Positions 1 to 10,400 of a stretch of DNA of 64,000 nucleotides are shown piece after piece. Position 1 is the first letter of the stretch, and the number at the start of each line of letters is the position of its first letter. The position numbers and the translations under genes were made by a program. The stretch is from contig JANCRA010000012.1 of assembly GCA_024362935.1 (NCBI GenBank), positions 7,130,001-7,194,000 on the forward strand, written 5' to 3'. A model generated the notes under the pieces. It saw only the letters and a program-made list of their open reading frames with translations, was not told the DNA's origin and did not search any database. This DNA is from Setophaga petechia (Eukaryota > Chordata > Aves > Passeriformes > Parulidae).

Positions 1-419
1 CTGCAGCCGCGGGGATGCGGCCGCAGCTCGGGCGCGTCGCTCAGGCGGCCGCATCGCTAAGGGAAAAGTAGCGCGATGTATAGTAATCAGCATAAATTCG
101 TACAATTGTCATTATTATCACCAGTGCGACATTTTCATGGGGAGTTGAGCTTTGCTTCTTCCCACAGAAGTTTGCGTCCTGTTTATCATTATTTGAGATT
201 TCCCCAAAGAAATCTTTCACTCAAGGCTCCAGATCCCGCCGGCTGCTCTGTGTGTTTCAGAGCAAGGCGTGAGCACGGCAGCAGATCTTGCGCCGGGATA
301 CTGGCAGCCCCCCTTGGCCCCCTACATGATGCTCATTTTGCCCTGGAAAGTAGTTTCACTTTATTTTTCCCCCCTCCATAGAGAGAATTTAATAAACCGA
401 ATTTAAATGAATTTCTGTT
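1..419. other. Upstream flank of the CELSR1 CpG island
   Basis: The first 58 bases are GC- and CpG-rich and may be the edge of an island continuing outside the window. Positions 60-400 are AT-richer, with no recognised gene. A 101-codon open frame at 76-381 has no recognisable domain and looks like chance. No TATA or CCAAT arrangement stands out near the CpG island boundary. Distal promoter sequence is the likely identity, inferred only from position. Confidence 0.5.
14..55. repeat. 11-bp perfect inverted repeat containing two NotI-type GCGGCCGC sites
   Basis: GATGCGGCCGC at 14-24 is exactly mirrored by GCGGCCGCATC at 45-55, with a 20-bp spacer. Each arm contains the octamer GCGGCCGC. The arms could pair as a hairpin or serve as paired sites for a dimeric factor. 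No function is known to me, and part of the match reflects the self-complementary GCGGCCGC core. Confidence 0.7.
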
Positions 420-658
420 TAACTTTGTCCTGGACGACGGATTTGAGACGACAGGTGGCTGCTGCGTGGGGAAGTGGCCGTGAGTCGCCTCCCGCGGAGC
501 TCCGTCCACGCGGGGCAGCGGAGCAGCCGCAGCGGGCCCTGCCCGAGCGCGCCCGGCCCCGCCGGGGCGGGCAGCATCCCCGGCCGCCGAGGGGCGCCGG
601 GCGGCGGAGCGGGAGCCCCGCGGGGCTGAAGTCGGCCCGGCCCCCGCCGCCGCCGCCC

Positions 659-676
659 GGGAGGGGCCGGGCGGGG
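659..676 (+). other. G-quadruplex motif in the CELSR1 promoter
   Basis: Four G-runs (659-661, 663-666, 669-671, 673-676) are separated by loops of one, two and one bases, matching the standard G3+N1-7 pattern. Very short loops favour a stable parallel quadruplex. It lies on the sense strand of the CpG island, roughly 550 bases upstream of the start codon. Folding in cells is inferred. Confidence 0.65.
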
Positions 677-772
677 CCGGCAGGAAACCCCGCCCCGGGC
701 AGCGCCCGCCGCGCTCCGTGCAGCCTGCGCTGCTCAGCGGAGCCGAGCCGAGCCGGGCCGGGAGGCTGGAGC

Positions 773-821
773 GGGACGGGACGGGACGGGACGGGACAGG
801 ACAGGACGGGACGGGACGGAC
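773..821. repeat. GGGAC pentanucleotide tandem repeat in the promoter or 5' UTR
   Basis: About ten consecutive 5-bp units: five GGGAC, two AGGAC, two GGGAC and a partial GGAC. The variant units suggest a moderately old array. Its position in the CpG island means that length variation could affect promoter or 5' UTR behaviour. GC-rich short arrays like this are also prone to assembly and polymerase errors. Confidence 0.85.
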
Positions 822-954
822 GAGGCGCGGCGGCTCTGCCGTGTCGCGCAGCCACGCGGGACGGCGCCGCCCGTGGGCCGGCCCCGCCGCGGGGGGGACC
901 TCGGTATTTGATTTTCTTTTCTTCTTTTTGGCGAAGGAGAGAAGCAGCAGGTTT

Positions 955-1011
955 ATGCTAATCGCCCTCTGGGGAGCGGCGGCGGGAGGAGGAGGAGAGG
1001 AGCCATTTTGA
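955..1011 (+). other. Upstream ORF, 18 codons (candidate)
   Basis: An ATG at 955 opens an 18-codon frame ending with TGA at 1009-1011, which is 219 bases before the main ATG. It is in the same frame as the main coding sequence but separated from it by stops. It matters only if transcription starts upstream of 955, which is not established. Confidence 0.35.
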
Positions 1012-1143
1012 ACTCACTTCAAAGTTTAAGGTGGAAAAGTTGGAGCTCTCCAGCCTGCTGCCCGCGGACCGGGACGGGACGCGGGGCTTGAGGCCGGCGG
1101 TGTCCGAGAGGCGAGGGCGGTGGGGGGGGCGGGCCGGCGGCTG

Positions 1144-1221
1144 ATGGATGCGGGCGGGCGGGCAGCCCGGCGGGTGGATGGATTGTGCAGCAGCCCGCTG
1201 CCCGGCCCCGCTGCCCGCTGA
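1144..1221 (+). other. Upstream ORF, 25 codons, ending 9 nt before the CELSR1 start
   Basis: The ATG at 1144 opens 25 codons and stops at TGA 1219-1221, leaving nine nucleotides before the main ATG at 1231. This frame is the main coding frame, so the TGA also proves that the CELSR1 reading frame cannot extend upstream within an unspliced leader. Proximity to the main ATG makes it a candidate translational attenuator. It is very likely within the mRNA because it is so close to the start codon. Confidence 0.5.
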
Positions 1222-1417
1222 GCTCCGGAGATGCCGCGGCTGCTGTCCGCCGCCGCCTGCGTGTCCTGGGCCGCGCTGCTCTGCGCCCTGGCTTCGGCAG
1301 GCGGCCGGGACCCGCGGCCGCCCCGCGCCGCCCCGCTCCTCCACCTGCCCGCGGGGGCCCCGCGCCGCCCCGCCGCTGCCGCCGAGCCGCCGGCGCTGCC
1401 GCCCGCCGGGCGCCTGA
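1148..1417 (+). other. Overlapping upstream ORF across the CELSR1 start codon
   Basis: An ATG at 1148 (and an internal one at 1178) opens a frame that is +1 relative to CELSR1 and runs through the main ATG to 1417. Ribosomes starting here could not reinitiate at 1231 without backward scanning, so use of this frame would lower CELSR1 output. The 89-residue product is Pro/Arg/Cys-rich and resembles out-of-frame GC-rich sequence, so a functional peptide is unlikely. Confidence 0.4.
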
Positions 1418-4400
1418 GGGCTGCGGGGACCGCGCCGCGCCGCGCTCCGTCCGCCGAGCCCCGCGGGCCCCGCGGCGGCGGCCCCTGCCCGCGGCGAGCC
1501 CGGCACCGGGCGGGCGCCGAGCCCCGCGGAGCCGCCGCCGGCTGCAGCCCGCTGCCGAGCACGGAGGGCGGCGGGCGGCGGGGAGCGCGGCGGGCGCGGA
1601 GCCTCAACAGCCCCCCGCAGTTCCAGCTGCCCAGCTACCAGGTCTCCATCCCCGAGAACGAACCGGCCGGCACGGCGGTCATCGTGCTGCGGGCCCAGGA
1701 CCCTGACGAAGGGGAAGCCGGCCGGCTGGCGTACTCCATGGAGGCGCTCTTTGACGAGCGCTCCAACGACTACTTCACCATCGACGCCGAGACGGGCAGT
1801 GTGGTCACTGCCCGCAGCCTTGATCGGGAGACGAAGGACACCCACGTGCTGAAGGTTACCGCCTCCGACCACGGTTCCCCGCGCCGCCGTTCGGCCACCA
1901 CCTATCTGACAGTGACTGTGAGTGACACCAACGACCACGAGCCAGTGTTTGAGCAGCCCGAGTACCGGGAGAGCATCCGGGAGAACCTGGAGGTGGGTTA
2001 TGAGGTGCTGACTATCCGTGCCACTGATGGTGATGCCCCAGCCAATGCCAACATGCTGTACCGCCTGCTGGAGCCCGGAGCTGGTGACGGAGTCTTTGAG
2101 ATTGACCCGCGTTCTGGGGTTGTGAGGACCCGAGCTTCCGTGGACCGTGAGGAGGTCTCTGAGTACCACCTGGTGGTGGAAGCCAACGACCAGGGCAAGG
2201 ATCCAGGCCCACGCAGTGCCACAGCTATGGTGCACATCACTGTAGAGGATGAGAATGACAACTACCCTCAGTTCAGTGAGAAACGCTACCTGGTCCAGGT
2301 GCCAGAGGATGCCCCCGTGAACAGCCAGATATTACAGGTACAGGCCACAGATCGGGACCGGGGCAGCAATGCCCAAGTGCACTACAGCATTGTGAGTGGC
2401 AACTTGAAAGGCCAGTTCTACATTCACTCTTTCTCTGGCGCCATCGACCTCATCAACCCTCTGGATTATGAGACTATTCGGGAGTACACGCTCCGGATCA
2501 AAGCCCAGGATGGGGGCAGACCTCCTTTGATCAACTCCAGCGGTATGGTGTCAGTGCAGGTTGTGGACGTGAATGACAATGCCCCCATCTTTGTGAGCAC
2601 TCCCTTCCAGGCCACGGTGCTGGAGAATGTTCCTCTGGGCTACTCGGTGCTGCACATCCAGGCTGTGGATGCTGACTCTGGAGAGAACGCCCGCCTGGAG
2701 TACAAACTCATAGAGATGGCACCATCCACTGGAGGTGCCCCTGTAGCAGGTGACTCTGGGTTCCCTTTTCAAATCAACAACAGCACGGGGTGGATCACTG
2801 TGGCTGCAGAGCTGGACCGAGAGACTGTGGAAAACTATCACTTTGGGGTGGAGGCCAGGGACCACGGTGTGCCGGTCATGACCTCCTCAGCCAGCGTGTC
2901 CATCACTGTCCTGGACGTGAACGACAACAACCCCACCTTCACAGAGAAGGTGTATCACCTCAGACTGAACGAGGATGCAGCTGTGGGCAGCAGTGTCCTG
3001 ACCCTGACAGCAGTGGACAGGGACGTTAACAGTGTTGTGACTTACCAGATTACCAGTGGCAACACCAGGAACCGTTTTGCCATCACCAGTCAGAGTGGAG
3101 GAGGGCTGATCACCCTGGCCTTGCCCCTGGATTACAAGCAAGAAAGGCAGTATGTGCTCACAGTCACTGCCTCTGATGGCACTCGCTTTGACACCGTCCA
3201 GGTCTTCATCAATGTCACAGATGCCAACACACACCGCCCAGTCTTCCAGAGCTCCCACTACACAGTGAGCGTCAGTGAGGACAAGCCCATTGGCACCTCT
3301 ATTGTCACCATCAGTGCCACTGATGAGGACACGGGGGAGAATGCAAGAATCACTTATATTTTGGACGATAACATCCCCCAGTTCCGCATTGACCCCGATA
3401 CAGGCACCATCACCACCCTGATGGAGCTAGACTATGAAGACCAGGCCTCGTACACGTTGGCCATTACAGCCCATGACAATGGTATCCCCCAGAAGTCGGA
3501 CACGACGTACGTTGAGATTCTCATCCTGGACGCCAACGACAATGCGCCCCGCTTCCTGCGTGACCGCTACCAGGGCTCAGTGTTTGAGGATGTGCCGCTC
3601 TCCACCAGTGTCCTGCAGCTGTCAGCCACTGACCGTGACTCAGGCCTCAATGGCCGTCTCCTCTACACATTCCAAGGGGGTGACGATGGAGATGGGGACT
3701 TCTACATTGAACCCACTTCTGGAGTGATACGCACGCTGCGCAAGCTGGACCGTGAGAATGTGGCTGTCTACAGCCTGCGGGCTTTTGCTGTGGACAGGGG
3801 CAGCCCACCCCTGAAAGCCTCTGTGGACATCCAGGTGACCGTGCTGGACATTAATGACAACCCCCCTGTCTTTGAGAAGGATGAATTTGATATCTTTGTG
3901 GAGGAGAACAGCCCCGTGGGCTCTATTGTGGCACGCATCAGTGCAGCTGATCCCGACGAGGGGACCAATGCACAGATCATGTACCAGATTGTAGAGGGGA
4001 ACATCCCTGAGGTCTTCCAACTAGACTTGCTCAATGGAGACCTCACAGCCCTAATGGACCTGGATTATGAGAGCAGGACAGAGTATGTTATTGTGGTGCA
4101 GGCCACTTCAGCACCTCTCGTGAGCCGAGCAACTGTGCACATCCGCCTGCTGGACCAGAACGATAATCCCCCCGTGCTGCAGGACTTCCAGATCCTCTTC
4201 AATAACTACGTGACCAACAAGTCCAACAGCTTTCCCTCGGGTGTAATTGGCAAGATCCCAGCTCATGATCCCGATGTGTCTGATAGCCTTGCCTACACTT
4301 TTGTCCAAGGCAATGAGTTAAACTTGCTGCTTTTGGACTCTGTCACTGGGGAACTCAAACTCAGTCGTGATCTGGACAACAACAGACCCCTGGAAGCCCT

Positions 4401-4420
4401 TATGAAAGTGTCAGTCTCAG
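1231..4420 (+). CDS. CELSR1: CELSR1, first coding exon (signal peptide plus nine cadherin repeats, partial gene)
   Basis: CELSR1 is a plasma-membrane atypical cadherin and adhesion GPCR of the Flamingo family. It makes homophilic contacts between cells and acts in planar cell polarity with Frizzled and Vangl. This exon gives residues 1-1063 plus the first base of codon 1064. Residues 1-23 are a signal peptide. Residues 24-123 are Arg/Pro/Ala-rich, ending in RRAR, a furin-like site. Cadherin repeats follow at about 130-240, 241-348, 349-454, 455-570, 571-672, 673-775, 776-881, 882-983 and 984 onward (the last incomplete). Calcium-binding DxNDN-type linkers close most repeats; repeat 5 ends DANTHRPVF, as is usual in CELSR proteins. 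NxS/T sites include 435, 517, 661 and 996. The ATG has G at -3 and an in-frame stop at 1219. The EGF, laminin-G, GAIN and seven-pass regions lie in later exons outside the window. The paralogue call rests on remembered family sequences. Confidence 0.92.
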
Positions 4421-4426
4421 GTAAGC
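4421..4426 (+). other. CELSR1: Splice donor of CELSR1 exon 1
   Basis: The coding sequence reads ...SVS followed by CAG then GTAAGC, a strong match to the vertebrate donor consensus. The break is in phase 1: the final G at 4420 starts the next codon, which in family members encodes Asp (SVSD). Reading on past this point gives only 21 unrelated residues and a stop at 4483-4485, which supports an exon boundary here. Confidence 0.92.
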
Positions 4427-7400
4427 AAGCATTTGAGTGCATGATTTTCTTTGTCAGACTGGTATGGGGACATGGGCAGAAATAACACACTTGCAGTTTA
4501 GAGTGTAGCTCTTATTTTCCTGAAGCAGAAATTGATCTGTGAAATTTTTGGAGAGGAACCACAAAAATCTATCAAGTCTATGTGCTGTGGATTGAAGTGG
4601 TGCTTTGAAGTTATTTAGTAAATGTGGATCACAAGGATAAATATATATGAGTGTGCATGGAAGGGAGCATACTCCCTCAGCTGAGGTGGTACTGAGGCTG
4701 GTACTGAGGCTGGAGCTTTTCTGATGTGGTTCCATAAAGGTAGCAAACTATGTAACTTGCAAAAGTAGTAAATTATGTAACTTGCAAAGTTGTAGGGAAT
4801 GCACAGGTGTCTGCAATGCTGTCTCCCTCCCTCTTTATTTTTCTGGAAAAAAACGTTGAGATTTGATATCTCTGCCTTTCCAGCAACAAAACATGTTTAC
4901 TCCCTTCTGTGTACCCAGAGGTTTGGCTGGTAGTTCCTTAGACCTTAGCCCAGAGCTGGTGTGGCCTAGGTGGATGCTCTGCTGTGTTTGCACTGCTGAC
5001 CTGCACTCCTGTGGGAGATGGCAGCTCTGAGAGCAATGAGCTGTGGCTGTGTGATAGCTGTGTGACATGGCTAATGGCGCTGGAGCTGCTCTAGTGGCAC
5101 TTAGGGGCAGGTACTGGCCAAATGCAGCCCCCAAATCTGGGCTGTTATGAGGAGGGAAAGACAGGGAGAGGGAGGGATGCTGTGCCATTAACTTCATTGG
5201 AGAACTTGTGTCTCCGTGTGTGCGTGAAGACTCTTCCATATTGTCCAATGTGTGCTTTTATTTGAGCACAAACACACTCTTAGGATATTATTCTTTTTCT
5301 GCTCAGTTGCTTGTTTATCATGGAATTACTTTTTATGCCTCTAATTGTGACATCAATCGTGCAATGAGTAATTTCCTCTTCAGGTGCCACTCTATAAAGT
5401 TTACTGTGGACCTGATCCCATATTTCTGTTGACTTTCAAAGGTTTAGCCAGATAATTTTCTTGCTGCCTCTCTCTGAAGACTAAAACTAAGATTTGTGTT
5501 ATTTTTGTTTTTAAAAAAAAGGCTCAATGTACTAGGTATGTAAAATCACACTTGGGGAGATTATTAGAAAAATAATAATCAAACTGTGGCATGGTCCCAG
5601 CAGCAATTGTTTTGCTGTAAAAGTGGTCACTGTGTGCAGCAAGGCCTCAGAAAAGTGAGCCACGCTCTCCCCTGTGTTTGCAGGCTTGAGGTTCTTTATT
5701 CTTCAGAAAAATGAAAGTGACATCAACTGAACTGACTGATTTTGCTGCAGTGTATCCCCTGAAAAGCCACTCCTGGTTCTTTCAAAATGCTAGGGTGCAG
5801 CTTATGTGGTAAGATAAATGCTGTTTCCATGTCCTGAGAGGACTAGCAAGAAAAACAGACAGTAGGCTTGTGACCTTAAAGAAAAACATTTGGATTAAGG
5901 TGCAGATGATTGCATGGTCTCTGTCTGTTTGAACCAGTAGCTCTTTATCTGGTAGCAGAAGATAAGACTCATCTTGGAGCACAAAGCTTGGAAGAGTTGT
6001 TAGGCTAGGAGAAGAGTGTGTTCAGTGCAGAAAAATAGCTGACATGGATGATTCCTTTCTCAGTATAATGATTTACACGGTTTAAGTGGGTGAAGTCTCA
6101 GGCAGTAGTGAAGACCTGTTTTCTTATGCAGGAGATTGATTATTCCAGCATCCACAAAACCTTCATGTTTTGTGAAGGTGTAAACTTTGAAACTGTGCTG
6201 TGATGTTCATCAAAATGGACTGTCTGCTGCTTGTCTTGAGATACTTGAAATGCTTAAGTTTTTTATGGCTGGATTTTAAAATAATTTTAACGAGCACTGA
6301 AATACATTTGACATTTATTTGAAATGGTTTACTGTGTGGAAATTGTAAGGGCAGTTTGTCGTGTGATTAGTCCATGAAAGTCTCACCTGCCTGGTTTCTC
6401 TGATTTATCTGATGAAGTTCAAAAAAGAAAAGAGACAGAGAAGAAGCTCAGACAGAAGTACTCCCCGGGGTTATCTCTAAGTGTTGCGTAACACCTGCAA
6501 ATCATCTGCTAAAATGACCTGCCAGTTAACTGGAATAAACGTGTCTGTGGAGTAGCCATTAACCTCTCAACCCAGACAAACACAGAGTCCTCGCTGCTCG
6601 CAGCTGCTCTTGGGTCAGGGAAGGACTGGAACTCCTTATGAACTCGGGGGATTTGATCTCTGTACGAGTCGGAAATAACAGTGGTGCTATAAAAATCTTA
6701 TTTCTGTCCAGCAATGTGTTGTGCAGCAGAGGCATGTGAGTGTGTGCAGTGCTAGCCAGGAGCCTGCTACTTACAGAGTTACTTTGAGACACTGATAGGT
6801 GGCTAAATGCAGCACTCTTTCATTTCACTTGGGGATTATTCAAATAAGCATGGTAATTTTTGCTTACTCCTTATAAACAAAATGTAAGAATCATGAAGAG
6901 CAAGCAAAGAGGCATCATAAAGCTGTCAGAAGTTTCATGTCATCATTGTCAGAGCTCTGTGGGGTGGTGAGCAGCCGGGGCAGGCTCTGCCCTTGCTGGA
7001 GTGCCCGTGGGGTACCTGTGGGCTGTGCCCCCCAGCCAGGCAGGAACCAACCCAGGCCGAGGAGGGAGGAGTGTGGGTGGTGTGGATATTAGCATTTTGC
7101 TTTGGACTGGGAAGGAGCTTTTGAAGTCTGTCTCTTTTGAAGTGAATCTCTCTGGGTGTCCCTCTGCCTGTGCCTGTTGTGCAGAGCTGTCTGAGTGAAC
7201 AAACCGGACCCCTTTTGCATGCGACTGTTCCAGACGTGCTCCAGGGGTCCCTTAAAAAGGCACGTTCTCCTTTTTCTAGTGTACCTTCAAGGGTTTCCTA
7301 CAGAAAGGCAGAGCTTTAACTTTATATTCCCATGCCTGCACATTATGTTGTTTTAACAACTGGAGTAAGATCTGGACTCTGCTGAAATCCTGCCCCTGCT

Positions 7401-10400
7401 TTCCAGGAGGGCCAGGATTTTACCCTGACCTTCTGAAACAGGTGGTCAAGAGTCGATCAGTCTGTGATTTCTTAGTTTTACTAATTGACAGAATGATAAA
7501 TATGATAATTTTTTGTCCACAGTGATGTTCATCATAATGTTAAAATGGGATTTATTTGGTCCAAAATGGGTTAAACATTGTTGAAGTCAAGTTCGTTAAA
7601 CATTATATTGCAGTTCTTGCTGGGGCAGCGGGAGGGGGAAGGCTGGTATGAGCATCGGCTTTTCACAAACGTTACACAAGTTTGCCTGGGTATCACATTG
7701 CAAACACTGCTGGCACCTGCTTGGCTGTGTTGCCACAAGTAGTCCCACTTATCATCAACGACAGCTCGGTGGGATACAATGGATGTGTGTGCAAACTCCT
7801 CTGGGAACCCAGCCTAAATCAGCCGTGCAGACAAAACCCAAACTGGCTGGATGCTACAGCTTTCGAGTGGTCCACATAAATGTAAAATATCGTTATGCAA
7901 CAGACAATATACAATTCTGAGAATGTGTTGCACCTCAGGTGGTGAGGGATAGACACCCAGGTATTTCTGAGGACTGTGCAAGCTCAAGTATTGTCTTTTA
8001 CATTTCTTTAGCTTTAAAAATCCAGTGGCATTCAGGGAGGTTATTAACTATCAGCAAATAGAGCTCGTTTATGTTACAATCAGCTTTGGGAATTTTCACT
8101 CAGAGGTTCATAAAGAATCTTCATTATTATTGTAATTTTAAAGTCATTATTGCTAGTGATCCTCAGTCTCCAGGTCTGTGCCTTCTCCATACAGATACAG
8201 ATGCTGCGATAATTTGGTGCAGCCCTTCTCAGAAAGGTGAGGCCACAGCTGTGCCTGAGTACGAAGTATTGGGGTGTTATTGGTGTGTGGCAAGATTTGG
8301 GATTAAAGGGATAAAGGAAATTCTAGCGAAAAGGTATCTTTGTATGTATGGGGACACCTGTGGGCACAGAGGGTGAGCAGGATGTGACCTCCCAGGATGT
8401 GCAGAGCAGCACCAGGGCTCAGCCCAGCCTCATGCCCCCACCTTTGGGCAGCAGGGCAGATGGGGCCTTCTGAGCTCTGGGGGCTGATCTGCAGGGCAGC
8501 TGCTTCTGGCTGCCACCAAGGACATGCTTCCAGGGACAGCAAGGGGCACCCACGCTGCTCTCCATGGCCCCCTTCCAGGGAAACATTACTGCAGGCAGCT
8601 GGTGTAGGGATCCCTGTGGGTTATACAGGTAGAAGATGATGGAGATGGATGGGAGGAGAGTCCTCCCCTTGGAGCAGGAGATGTGTTGGGGCCTGTTCTG
8701 TGGCTGCAGGGCTTTTGCACACTGGCTTCCCAAGCACCTTGGGCTCCTGCACTTCCTGTGCATCCCACTGTAGAGCAAGGGGAGGAGGCAGCAGGGCAGA
8801 GGCTGCTGAGGCGTGGGAGGCAGTGGTGAGGGACACCTTTGGAAAGATGGCCTGGAACCACAGGCTGCAGGATTGTATCCCAGTCCTTGTGTGGTGTCTT
8901 TGGTGGGCCTGAAGTGAAGAATGATTGATAATAGTTAGTAGTGGTGATTTTGAACATTTACATTTATTTTCCTAAAACAGCAAATCAAGAACACTGACTT
9001 CAAGTAAAGCTAGGGTAGCTCCTGGATCTGCTGTGGCTACCTGTATGCTTTACTGCATCCATATAGGTTCCATTATAGATGTGTGTCCCTCCAGCCTGCT
9101 GGAATGTGGCTTTCCCTTTTCAGCTGCATGAGGTGTTCCAGCTGATAAAAAGCTGTGGTTGCCTTGTTGCTTCCCTACAGGCTTTCTTCCACTTCATGCT
9201 TGGGTTTCATAGGAGTGGTGTGTTTTTGTTTCGAAAGACAGGAAAATATCTATGGCAATGAGGGGAAATTATTTAGTGGAAGTCTGACTGACAAAGTAAC
9301 TTTTTATGAGATAAAAGGTATCTTCTGGCTCCCAAAATAAAATGTTGATACTTTTCTTGTCAATTTCTGGGAAAGAGAGAAGCCAAGGTAACAAGGAGAA
9401 AGTATAAGAATGAGAGTGGAGATAGGACAGTGAGAAAGATCTAATAGGTTTTACTTGACAAGTCTCATGGGAAAGAAATTAAATGTAGAGAAGTATGGTG
9501 GTGGGATTACCTTGAAAACTTTTTTCCTCTCATTTTCACATTGTTTGCAAATTAAGAGATAGTTGTAATAACATTTTTAAAAATTGGATTAGTAATTGGT
9601 TTATATTTTTTGATTGCTTTTTAAGCCTCAGGGTATATTAAAGAATTGGTTTCCTTGGTGTATTCTCTTGTGATTTTTTTTCCATCTTAGACATCACTGA
9701 AGTATTCTTCCTTCTGACCTGCACCCCTGAGTTCAGAAGAATCCTCTCTTGTTCTGTTTTTCTGGTCAGGCATTTCAGAATTGCTTTAGGCTGGGATTGT
9801 GGAGCCTGCTGCAAACTGCCAAATACAGAATAAACATTTAATTGTTGTCCAGGTAATGGCAAAAGAACCCTTTGTTTAGAATACAGAAACAGTTTTCTAA
9901 GTTTCCATGTTAGCATGATAGTAAACCTACAGCAGAGGTAGTGGTGGGGAAAGTAGGTGATGTGGAGCAGTGGGATTTTATACCTCATTATCTCCAACGT
10001 GCCAGGTGTTACCTGAGGAAGTGTCTGGCTGCTGATAACGCCTATCATGTTACATCTGCTCACTGAATGGTCCATTTTCCTTCAGTGTATGTGCTTAATA
10101 CCTTGGAACTCCCATCCATTGCTGACTCCTGTCTTGGAACTAAAGAAATTTTCTCAAGACATCCCATGACTGAGGAACATAATGTGAGGTTTTAAAGTGT
10201 AACATTAGGTCAAGTAGGTAGTGTGCTCACTGCTCTTCTGCAGGATGATTTAGAGACCCTTGGGAGACACTTGGATAGGAACCCAGACATCCTCACGTTT
10301 CAACCAGTCTGGTCAGAGCATCTTGCCATCCTGGTATCTCCCAGCATCTCCATGGAGGGTTTGGGGTGACTCAGTCATGATCTGCCTCCTCCTCAGAGTG

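Larger units (their letters stand above)
420..2000. promoter_or_regulatory. CELSR1: CpG island and probable TATA-less promoter of CELSR1
   Basis: GC content and CpG density rise sharply after about 420 and stay high through the start of the coding exon, falling gradually after about 1900. Several GC boxes are visible, for example GGGGCGGG near 564-571. An E2F-like TTTGGCGAA lies near 928-936. There is no convincing TATA box. The transcription start cannot be fixed from sequence; somewhere between about 700 and 1000 is plausible. CpG-island promoters are usual for developmental genes of this kind. The boundaries are estimated by eye. Confidence 0.75.

Noticed and set aside
403..961. Open frames on both strands in the CpG island
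   Set aside because: Low-complexity Pro/Arg/Gly/Ala translations typical of GC-rich sequence, open on both strands, with no domain.
958..2235. 425-codon open frame on the minus strand across the CELSR1 exon
   Set aside because: It lies antisense to a clear conserved coding exon in GC-rich DNA, where stop codons are rare. The translation has no recognisable domain.
4421..4485. 21-codon extension of the CELSR1 frame into the intron as a real C-terminus
   Set aside because: A consensus donor sits at 4421, and the extension has no family similarity. A truncated intron-retained isoform is possible, but no nearby polyadenylation signal supports it.
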